Source: Takakia lepidozioides (lineage: Eukaryota > Streptophyta > Takakiopsida > Takakiales > Takakiaceae). From it: a DNA stretch of 64,000 bases. The first letter of the stretch is position 1. Each line of letters opens with the position of its first letter. The position numbers and the translations under genes are program-made. The stretch covers positions 29,202,001 through 29,266,000 of the forward strand of contig CM060733.1 of the NCBI GenBank assembly GCA_030704615.1. Direction: 5' to 3'. Below the pieces are notes generated by a model. The model did not search any database and was not told the DNA's origin. It worked only from the letters and a program-made list of their open reading frames with translations. Shown here piece by piece: positions 55,175 to 64,000 of the stretch.

Positions 55175-55638
55175 CCCCCCCCCCCCCCCCACCAGGCTGC
55201 CGTCGCGACTGCAGCATGTTGCCAATGGCGACGTGTTTTTTGGGCGGGGGTCGCAAGCAGCGACGGTCGGGCGTCGCAAACCCCACCCGGCTGACTCCCA
55301 GGCAGGTAAGAAAAAATAAATAAATGCGACGCCGCGCCGGCGCCCTCACCAACGTCGTCGGCTGGAGGGCCGCAACGGGGAGATGTTGCTCAAAGAGGCT
55401 CCTTCCATCGGCGCGGACGGCCTGAAAAACCGACTTCCGGTAGTCACGGGAGTTGGGCCGGGGGCTCGCGACCCCCATACGTCGCATTTTTGTGACGTCA
55501 TTTTGGCGACATCCTTGCGACTGCAGGGCAACGGCCGGGCGTCGCAAAATTCTGCGCCTCCCGCGTGCCCGAAAAGGGCGTTTTCCCGACGCTGCGGCGT
55601 GGCGCGGGCGTCGCAAAGACCCCCCTTTTCTTGTAGTG
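55175..55638 (-). mobile_element. CACTA element 5' terminus and subterminal region
   Basis: On the minus strand the sequence starts CACTACAAGAAAAGGGGGG at 55,638, the canonical CACTA terminus. It is followed by 430 bp dense in GCGAC/GTCGC motifs in both orientations, ending in a C/G run at 55,177-55,190. It is inserted in a gag-like sequence; AGG follows on the plus strand as a candidate half of a 3-bp target duplication. The opposite terminus was not found. Confidence 0.8.
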
Positions 55639-56340
55639 AGGGTTGAAGGCAGACACGGGTACTGGTGCTGGTGCGGTAGTGGCTTGGGTGGATGTCGTAG
55701 CTACGGTACCACCAGTCCCACTAGTCCCACTGCTGCTTGCTGAAGCTGTCGGTGCAGCGGTAGGTGTAGCCAATGCCCTCGTGGCTCTAGTGCCCCCTAG
55801 TGATGGAGACATAGTCGGGTGACCAGTACATCCTCCACTCCTCGATCTCAACCTCATGCCCCCGCCTGAACTCATGGTAATCATCAAGGTACTGAAATAG
55901 CCCCTTCCATGCCATGAAAGGCGTAAATAGTTGTGGATTGCGCAATTGCTGCAAATCACACCAACTATCAAACTCTTGGATAAAATCATCCAGCTCGATG
56001 GTGCCCACCGTCCCAGAGTACCTTCGTGGCCCCTTGGTAGCCCCATACAGCTCCTCCATTGTGTCCCACAACAATGGCAATGAAACCACTTGCACCACCG
56101 GTGTGAGTCCTCTTGATTCACAATCCGAATCAGATCCTTCCGTAAAAGACACAGGAGGTGAAGGTGGCCTAAACCGCACACCTCGTCTCGTGTACCCACT
56201 AGTATCGCTAGTGCTTGAACCGGCACTGTCCCCAACAACTAGTGGCACCTCCGTGTTGACAAACTGTCACTCAACCGGTCATGAACATGTCCCTAATCCC
56301 CTCTCCTCAAGGTAACCGGGTAGAGAACCTGTTGCGGCTT
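55639..56340 (-). pseudogene. Retrotransposon gag-like fragment, copy 2
   Basis: The minus frame at 56,248-55,787 reads GSSTSDTSGYTRRGVRFRPP, LPLLWDTMEELYGATKGPRR, TIELDDFIQEFDSWCDLQQ and FMAWKGLFQYLDDYHEFRRG, the same protein as at 37,871-38,189 and extending further. It shifts frame near 55,800 into a Ser/Thr/Pro-rich part and is cut by the CACTA terminus at 55,638. An upstream non-coding stretch to about 56,340 is also shared with copy 1. Confidence 0.65.
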
Positions 56341-56625
56341 AATGGTTTGGAATACTAGGTTCCTAACATAGCCTACACCTGCACCTGCATCCACCGCAAG
56401 CACTCCTATGGTTGGCTGGTCATCATTTCCAACCTCACCACAGGAAAAACAATGATGGTTTGACTAGTCATCACCCCAGCCTCACCATCGACAGCATGCT
56501 CTAGGATTGGCCGGTGATCAAATAACAAACCACCCTCCATGAGCTTCAAAATTTGGCCTTCAAGACCGCATGCTAGTCCTCAGGCAGTCCACCAGTGCCT
56601 CCACGAGTTAGCATAGGCCGTCCAC
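56341..56625. other. No gene seen; leads into satellite
   Basis: CA-rich sequence with two loosely repeated CTCACCACAGG/CATCACCCCAGCCTCACCA phrases. It contains no coding sequence. Confidence 0.4.
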
Positions 56626-56639
56626 ATGTCAACACGGGC

Positions 56640-57205
56640 CACCATAGACCAGCATAGGCCCACACAGATCACTGGTCAAAGCCGTCACAACCCCAAACAG
56701 GCCACAGGTCACAGCCTATCACAACCCCTCACAGCCCATCACAGTCTGTCACAGATCACTGGTCACAGCCGTCACAACCCCACACAGGCCACAGGCCACA
56801 GGTCACAGCCCCTCACAGCCCCTCACAGCCCATCACAGTCTGTCACAGCCCCCTCATAGCCCCAAAGGCCACATGTCACAGCCTGTCACAGTCCGTCACA
56901 GCCCACAGGCCACAGGTCACAACCTGTCACAGCCCCTCACAGCCCCATAGGCCACAGATCACAACTCGTCACAGCCCCAAAGGCCACATCTCACAGCCTG
57001 TCACAGCCCCTCACAGCCCATCACAGCCTGTCACAGTCCGTCACAGTCCCACAGGCCACAGGTCATAGCCTATCACAGCCCGTCACAGCCCCAAAGGCCA
57101 CAGGCACAGCCTGTCACAACCCTACACACGTCACAGGGGTCGCAGCCCCAAAGGCCACAGCCTGTTACAGCCCCTCACAGCCCATCACAGCCCCATCCAT
57201 GGCCA
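56640..57205. repeat. TCACAGCCC-type minisatellite
   Basis: About 560 bp is made of variants of the 9-10 bp unit TCACAGCCC(C/A)T. It is arranged in higher-order groups with AGGCCACAGGTCACAGCC and CTGTCACAG. All frames are open or shut only by chance. It is non-coding. Confidence 0.9.
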
Positions 57206-57569
57206 CTCATGGCAGTTTAGCCATTTCTCCAAGGGGTTTAGCCACGCCAAGCTAGGGTTTGTGTCTCTTGGACTCTAGGCTTCTTTGCACCGAGCTATGG
57301 TGGCTGTGAGGAAATCAGCAAGGTATTCTTACTCTTTATGGCCCCCACACACCACCAATAGTAACTCTAATTCCAAAAGAAGATGTTTGCAACCGAAACT
57401 AAGTGCACAAGCTTCCTTTTAACTCACAAAACAGCGCCATTGATCCCTATGGCGACTAACCAAACATGGCTGACTTCCAGCCCTTGTAGACACTCATTCA
57501 TGTGCTTTCCTTGACCATAGCATGCCCTTCGCATCTATCCAGCCCCTGCACCTGCTGCTTCAAGAGTTG

Positions 57570-58340
57570 TGCTCCCTTCAAGCTTGAAGTTGAAACCCCA
57601 ACTCACATATGCCCTACAAGTGCATTTATTTCACCCCAAGTGGAAACCAGCCCTAGCCCTTCCGTTCTAGCTCTCTAAAGCTTGAAAACAAGAGCCTCAA
57701 TGGGCTGAAGGCATACTCCACACATGCCCCACTCTCACCATAAGAGAATTAGCTCTTTTGCTTCATTTCTTGCACCCACAAACCTGAAAATACAAGCTTC
57801 AGCGGGCTGAAAGCATGCTCCACACATGCCCTATAGGGAAACCAGCCCCTTCCTTCCTTTCTTGCACTCCCAAACCTGAAAGTACAAGCCTTCAACAGGC
57901 TGAAAGCATGCTCCACACATGCATTGCCCTCACATAAGGGAAGTCAGCCCTTTCCTCTTCCTTGCTTGCCCTCCAAGCTTGAAGATGGAAACTTCAATGA
58001 GTTGAATACATGCTCCACACATGCAACCCCTTCACACAAGAGGTATCAGCCCCCTATCTTGGCTCCTTGGCTCCTTGATGCTCTCTAAGACAAGACTAAG
58101 CACTCCACAATCTTTGCCAAGCTCCTGAAACCCTAAGGCTTACATTTCCAGCCTCAAGACATGCCTCTTGTGGTGCAAGAGCTCTTCTTCCAAGCTCTGA
58201 AACCCTAGGTGCACATTCCATGGCCTTGCCGCACCTCTTAGCTCCTGTTCCAGCCTGCTCTTGCCATGAAGAGCCCTCTCAATGCTGAAGCTCGAGATTG
58301 AAACCCAATCTCAACATACTCCACAAAGTGAACTGATTTG
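57570..58340. repeat. Degenerate ~110-120-bp tandem repeats
   Basis: The phrase GGCTGAAAGCATGCTCCACA, or close variants, recurs about every 110-120 bp (near 57,700, 57,805, 57,897, 58,000). It is paired with AAGCTTGAA... and CAGCCCTTTC... phrases. Five to six diverged units are visible. Outer parts continue weakly to about 58,600. Confidence 0.7.
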
Positions 58341-59680
58341 CCCCAAGCCAAATCAGCCCTTTCGCTTGGTCTTGCAATCCTTCACACAATGAAAGCTTGC
58401 ATTCCCAAGTCCAGTTCTCAGCTTTGCACCAAAGCCTCTATAACCTGCTCTTGATTGGTCATCTTCCCAATCGTGCTTGCTCATGCATGTACACAATCTG
58501 AAACCATCAAGGTGCTCTGGAATTACCTGCAACATGGTGCTTTTATCTCTGAAGCTGAAGATCGAATGCCAAGGTCTACCACCTCATAACCCACATCGCC
58601 TCTGCTTCTAACACCCAAGAGCTCCACGGTGCTCCTTGCATAACAACCAGGTTTCTCTCATTCTCAAGCAAAAACCACAAGTGCTACAACTAACTCGTAT
58701 TTGGCACTCACAGATACGAGCTCATCTTTCTCGAGTGATAAAGAAGAAGAATACAAGCACAAGCTCATGCGAGCTCACAAAGCTAAAGCATAAACTCATG
58801 CATATATAAACTCATCACTCAAATACAAGTCAAGCCAAGTGCATCCCACGCCATGGGGAATCCACACTACGGCGCCATAGCTAGGCGTGGTAAGGCTCAA
58901 CTCGAGAAAGATGAGCCTCCCGCGCTTGCCATGAAGATAACCACTCTAGGGCCTATATTTGCCTTGACCCCTGGATTGACACTTGGGCCAATCCCAAATG
59001 TCAATATGTAAAAGCTAGCTATTTCCTGGCTAGTTTCACACTAGTGGTGAAATAACTTGACACCGTGGAAAAGAATGACACAACAAGCTCTCCCTCACAT
59101 TCACTCTACACAAAAGTGTTTGTTGCCATGAATGCATTGTGAACATGTATGGTAAGTACTCATGTACTATACCATGTTATTTCTGGCATGTAAAAAGGGG
59201 ACTAAAGTTGAGGAGCCTTCCCCAGCCGTCGTGAATAGAGCTGAAAAGAAGTACAGCCTAAAACCCGAACGCTAGAACCAGAGCCACTGCTGCCAAAGAG
59301 ACTTTGAAATTGACTAATGCAATTGGTGACATACACCAAGTTCTAACGGGAGTAAGGATCGGGTGGGCCTTGAGGATTAGGCACCTAGTCCTGGTGTAAT
59401 TCCCGTACTAGAAGTGAGCACCCATAAGCCTTCCCTGTTGGCTATCATTTGTGCAGAATGTGGTCATTTAGCCATGTTGGGTACTACAAGGCTATGACAT
59501 TTGCATTGCTGAATGTGACTGCTAAGGGGTGTTGGGCGTGACGTTTGCAGGCTGAGAATGCCATATGCAGTGCACCAATTGTGGTGCCTTCAAAGACAAC
59601 CCCCAAATATCAACCCCCTGCCACTGTCACAGATATTCTTATGCTACCAAAAGTACTCTATACTCTCAGTTCTCTCATTA
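58341..59680. other. No gene recognised
   Basis: Only short frames are present. The text around 59,210-59,440 reads like an LTR or untranslated retrotransposon region, but no repeat partner in the window supports it. Confidence 0.3.
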
Positions 59681-60198
59681 CAGTAGTACCTTGGCAATTT
59701 CGTCACAAATTTTAATATTTCAAAGATAATCACTTACATATCACACTAGATGTGGTATGTATTCCTCTAGTCGTATTCCTAATCACTTACATACAACTCT
59801 GTTGGTAATCATTCCAATACATAGTTCTTACTCAATGAGACACAATGGATGACTCTGAGAGTGGTTTAGTAAAGTACCTAGCCACTAGATCAATACTGGA
59901 AGACGTCTAACAAACTACTAGTACTAGAGTCATAATTTCACATCACTGAATAATACTGTTGACCTATCTATAACACTACGTGGAATTAGTACAAAATGAC
60001 TAAATGAGAGATGTCATTCACTCACAAAACCGCTCACTTAGTGATACTATATATTGAAAATTGATTTTGTGAAATTAAAAAACTTTGTGAATGATAATAA
60101 AACATCCTTGGGAATATTCCATATGTCGAAATGAAATTCTCAAAATAAAATAAATATTCGACATACATGATTGTCGATCTTGCCAAGGTACTACGGTA
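59679..60198. mobile_element. Pogo/mariner-like MITE, 516 bp
   Basis: CAGTAGTACCTTGGCAA at 59,681 and the inverse TTGCCAAGGTACTACGG ending at 60,196 are terminal inverted repeats with one mismatch at the tip. They are flanked by TA (59,679-59,680; 60,197-60,198). The CAGTAGTACC start and TA duplication are typical of pogo-type Tc1/mariner elements. There is no transposase. A segment inside (59,740-59,795) recurs at 60,920-60,985. Confidence 0.8.
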
Positions 60199-61125
60199 TA
60201 GTGGACGTTCCTCATTCTCTAGTTTTCAATACCATCAGTACATGTATGTCTTCATGGGTTGCTTCATGTGCATTTTGTGGGGGGTGTTGGGTGTAGTTTA
60301 AATTGAACGTCAGAGTCCACCTGTATGATCCTCGATGACCACGACATAGGGCTGGGATTGCAGTTGTCAATGGTGTGCCTAACAAAGACAAATATTACTG
60401 TTGTAATACTCTTGAAGGCTTGTACCGTCTTGAGGTTTGCTATGTCTTTATTTCACATTGTTGCTTGCCTCATCCTAACGAGGAAGAAGACCCACCACAA
60501 AAAGAGTTGGATCACATCCTCGGTATGAATTGTCTTTGGCCAGAGAAACACATGAAGAGGGCTTAAAAGTTTGGTTCACCCGGGCATAGACATTGTTGGG
60601 AGTGAGCTTGGAGTGAGGAAAAGGTAGGAAAGTAATTCAGTGTTCTTAGCATGCTTGCGGAGACGTCGTGTAGATGTAGAAGGAGACCTTTTATCATGGC
60701 TGGATTTTGTGGACTCTGTTCCAACACTTACTCTCTAGGATTCTATTCTTTTTTTTTAAGCTTGAATCTTCAAGAGTACCATGGATTTACAGATTCACTT
60801 GAATATATGGTTCTGTCCGAATTGGCAATGCATCTTTGCTCGATCATTTACAGAGGATATACGGAAGACTGACAGTAGCCAAATGCACACAATTGGTTCT
60901 TTTTTCGTTGGTATGCGTAATCATTTATATATCACCATAGTAGTGGTATGTGTTCCTCCAGTCGTATTCCTAATCACTTACACACCACTCTACTAGTGGT
61001 ATATGTAAGACAATGTCTATAGGCAAATACCTACAATTGCTTCATTTGTAACTGCACTAGTGAAACACTATTTGAGTCATTTAATGCTCACCCACATAAT
61101 TGTTTGTGAAGTGCTACATCCCTTT
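60199..61125. other. No gene recognised; partial match to the MITE interior
   Basis: 60,920-60,985 (TCCAGTCGTATTCCTAATCA) parallels 59,750-59,795. Frames of 60-73 codons have no domain. Confidence 0.4.
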
Positions 61126-61129
61126 TGTA

Positions 61130-61300
61130 GCATTGAAAATATGACATGTGTCCATTGGGATATGGACACGTGTCTAGATAATGTTCAACATCATTGACGA
61201 ACTGGCTTCGTCCACGTGTCCATGGGATTACGGACACATGTCTGGATATTGATCAGTATCATCGACGGATTTGCTGTGTCCACGTCACATGCGGTGGAAG
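61130..61300. repeat. Two ~77-bp direct repeats with CACGTG/CACATG palindromes
   Basis: TGTCCATTGGGATATGGACA, then CGTGTCTAGATAATG...CATCATTGACGAA and TGTCCATGGGATTACGGACA, then CATGTCTGGATATTG...TATCATCGACGGA are diverged tandem units. Each contains a TGTCCAT...GGACA inverted repeat. Confidence 0.75.
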
Positions 61301-61549
61301 TACTTGGAATCACTAGATTGTGAACAGGTTAGCTATTTCATGAGCATGAGCGGCATGAGCGGAGTAGCAAGACAATCGGTTTTCATGAGCAGAAGTACAA
61401 ATTTTGGAAATAAAAACCATTAAAAAACATTATTTTTAATGGAATGTGTAAGAAAAAACCAATATAATATGCATTGTTTGAAGTAAAAATTGTAGTTTTG
61501 AGAGCCGTGCTCATGATATTTCGTCTTCCGCTCATGCGAATTCCGAGCG

Positions 61550-61745
61550 ACATCTGCAAAAATGGCGCCGAATTTCGCGGTAATAGGTTCCGCAACCGGA
61601 GAAATCTGCGGCGTATTTCGCGGTAATAGGTGTCTCCGGCGAAAAATGGTGCCGAATTTCGCGGCTATAGGTCCCAACATGGCATGTGTGTAAGCCCAAA
61701 ATTTGGAAATGTGGCGCCGAATTTCGGTACATGGTGCCGGGGATT
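61550..61745. repeat. GGCGCCGAATTTCGCGG repeat cluster
   Basis: GCCGAATTTCGCGGTAATAGG, cut by single changes, recurs at about 61,566, 61,608, 61,652 and 61,712 with 40-60 bp spacing and the phrase GCGAAAAATGG between. It lies just past the C-terminal end of the MULE-type transposase and may be part of that element's end. Confidence 0.7.
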
Positions 61746-61789
61746 GCACAGATGTTGGGCAGTTCTTGGGCTATGTAACTGGAGATTCG

Positions 61790-63980
61790 GCGCCATTTTT
61801 TCAGACATCGGACTTGCGGTGCTCGACGAGACCTCCTCGGGCAACATCACGAGACCACGAGGGAGCGTGCGAATGTTCTTGTCAGCTCGCCATAAATCCT
61901 CTTCTCCGCCAGGTGCCTCGTCAAGTCTTCGTCTCACTGGACGGGTGAGAACATCTCCTTCCAAGTGTTGGCCACTTTGAAGCAATGGCGTGTCCCGAAG
62001 GCCCTCTCGCAAGGCTTCCGCCCACTTGTGAGGATTCTTCGATCTGGAGGCAGTCCGCATCAGCATTTCCTGCCTGTCCGGCCCCAAGCCCCACTATTTC
62101 CCTTTCAAGAACTCGTCGTACCTGCATTGCTGCATAATTGACCTCACAATGTCCTCCGTTGTGACAGTGAGGATGTCCACCAGATGCGTCGCAGAGGAGG
62201 CATGCCAGGAAGAATGTACTGATTCGGCCATGTTTGTTGTCGGCATGTCGGTGTCGGAGTCGAGACATATTTCCTGCACATGCACATGTTCAGGTTACAA
62301 GCAAATTACAAATAATGAGTAGCTAGCATAATATTCAACGGGACGCAAATTCGTCCCACTCACCTCCCGCATATAATCGTCGAACTGGAGGAAATGATAA
62401 TGCCACCATGCTAGCCAACAGACCATTGCTCCCTCGTCTGATTTCTTTACAACACCTGACGTTGTCCACTAAGCCCGTATACATGCAAACTGTGTCTCTG
62501 CATCATCCAAGGTGGGAGCACGCTTCCACGCAAGACACATGGAACGGTGCTCCTCTTTGAAATCTGGCGCCACGAGCCTGGTTGTGTACTGCGACAAGCT
62601 CTGCAGAAAATGGAACCCACAAGATCTCTCCTTGATTTTCATCGGAACATTGGGGTCTTCCCCGTACACCCTTCGGATGACAGCCCAATTTGCTTGTGCG
62701 TTGTCCGCCATGAAACCATGGAAATTGGGAGGGGGAAATCATGCCCTGGCCATCTGTTCATTTATTCCCTGCCAAAGAAGCATATCCGATCGTGTGTCCT
62801 CTCCTTTCATCTCACAAATAACAATTGTCAATAGCATCCTGCAGTGGGTGTCGTAGACATGTGCACCCATTGTCACCCACTGGTGATTTGTAATTCGCTT
62901 GATATGGTCAAACATGACCCAACTGTTTGACAAGTCCCCACTCGTCACCCGGTGGACCAGTTTGACGCCGCTGCCATGCACACATGTTTACATTTTGAAT
63001 ACGAAACAGCGATCTGCCTCAGTCCCTTGTCCTGGAAATCTACTTCCATGAATGTAGTCATATCCACATCGTCGCTTCACCTCCAGAATGGAGTGCATAT
63101 CCAAGCCACGCCCAATTCTCTGTTTGCAGGAGACAATGTGGTTTCGGACATTCGGTGAACAGACGCGGAACACCGACTCCAGTAATGCCTCCATTTCCTT
63201 CTCATCGAAAGGAACTCTGTCGGAGCCGTCTTCCGACATAATTCTGGCCAATGTCATCTTATGGGCGGCCTGCAGCTGAATCTGTTTGGGTTTGGCACGA
63301 GGTCTCAACTTAACCTCCTCCTGAACGAGCTGCTCTGCCTCGTGGGCAGCCTCCCGCGAGTTACCCCTCGCCAATTTGTGACAATGGGAACCAACGTGTA
63401 TGCAAGCTGGTGTGAGGTCAGGGAAACGGTGCAACACATAGAACTGCTTGGCATTATAAACAGACATGCAATGTGGTGGTTCTTTGCAATGTGCACACTT
63501 AAATGTGGAGGTTGGAACCTTCTCCTGAGCTCGAAATGGTTGATGAGGTGTGTCTGTCCAATCCGTCTCGTTCCTGTGACCTCTGGATTTAAAGTGGAAG
63601 CAAATTGGGGAGAAACACCGCAACGTGCCCGCACAAACAACGTAGTGTACCTGCACACCATTGAGCATCTTCATGCTGGTGGTTTTGGTGACGCACCAAG
63701 GATGACCGTCATGTTTCCTATCCATATCTATCAACATTCCGGACGCCCTTGAATAGTCCGTTCGAGAAGGGAACTCAAAGAAGATATTACCGTCGACGTC
63801 TGCGGGAAGACATGTAACGGATTTAATTGTGAACTTGTTGTAGTCCAGGAATGCGGCCCCTGGCCTTTGCGCAATAACTGCCAACGGTATGCAGTCAGAA
63901 GGTATATGACCAGTGCAGATGCGCTGCACAAACCAATAATTGTGGCGTCTGACAAGAAGCGTGGGGGGGCGAGCGTGCAA
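61790..63980 (-). pseudogene. MULE-type transposase, partial at window edge
   Basis: The minus frame 63,980-62,988 (330 codons, open to the edge) has a Cys/His-rich DNA-binding part (FKCAHCKEPPHCMSVYNAKQ, CIHVGSHCHKLA) and a PFDEKEMEALLESVF helix. After a frame change, 62,981-62,469 gives WVTMGAHVYDTHCRMLLTIV, then ICEMKGEDTRSDMLLWQG and FMADNAQANWAVIRRVYGED. This resembles the DDE core of Mutator-like transposases known from seedless plants. Next come VCWLAWWHYHFLQFDDYM, TNMAESVHSSWHAS and KNPHKWAEALREGL. TAG stops lie at 62,471-62,469 (in an expected WW) and 62,096-62,094, and a frameshift lies near 62,985, so it is inactive. The N-terminus is outside the window. Confidence 0.7.
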
Positions 63981-64000
63981 ACACCTTCCCCATGGACAGA

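Noticed and set aside
37790-56340. An 18-kb composite transposon bounded by inverted gag ends
   Set aside because: The CACTA terminus at 55,638 and the broken junction at 38,189 show separate events; no target duplication was found outside the gag copies.
56626-56859. 77-codon frame in the TCACAGCCC array
   Set aside because: It is a by-product of the tandem repeat.

Overview
The window looks like nuclear DNA of a land plant, most likely a fern or another seedless plant with a large, repeat-rich genome. The three intact genes are land-plant genes: an ABCC5/MRP5-type transporter, an FBL10-type F-box/LRR protein and a CNX5/MOCS3-type sulfurtransferase. The two LINE families and the transposases do not look like the usual seed-plant set. 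This is inference from protein similarity; no species can be named. About 80 % of the window is mobile or repetitive DNA, and most lines of open reading frame outside the three genes are decayed transposon proteins.

Left part (1-23,000). A complete 13-exon ABCC transporter gene lies on the plus strand at 10,021-20,655. Its 3' part (exons 9-13 plus 3' flank) is present a second time as an inverted copy at about 2,770-6,760. That copy keeps every exon length but carries an in-frame stop and lacks the 5' part. The inverted copy still has a C-terminal tail resembling that of Arabidopsis ABCC5, while the intact gene has lost it by a deletion. Both copies are peppered with 5'-truncated copies of two LINE families (A and B). 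Family A makes 7-16 bp target duplications, which can be read directly at four insertions.

Middle (23,000-37,800). This part holds gene-poor repeat DNA with LINE and tRNA-like SINE fragments, a long perfect hairpin and a decayed cytochrome P450. It also holds a divergent pair of intact intronless genes, FBL10-like (minus) and CNX5-like (plus), which share a 575-bp intergenic promoter region. A 635-bp TTAA-flanked transposon containing three 55-bp repeats follows.

Right part (37,800-64,000). Two related CACTA-type elements lie on the minus strand. One has a TNP2 transposase pseudogene (42,073-38,190) preceded by a zinc-finger/proline-rich/SET-domain reading frame (44,747-43,022). The other has a clear CACTA terminus at 55,638 and a second-gene-like protein (52,671-51,032). 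They are interleaved with LINE A copies, a G-rich foldback family, a cluster of CATCC...GGATG palindromes, retrotransposon gag fragments, tandem repeats, a pogo-like MITE and a MULE-type transposase pseudogene that runs to the right edge.

The most unusual signals are the SET-domain reading frame inside a CACTA element, the foldback/palindrome cluster at 46-54 kb, and the inverted ABCC copy that preserves a tail the intact gene has lost. No tRNA or rRNA gene and no CRISPR array is visible.
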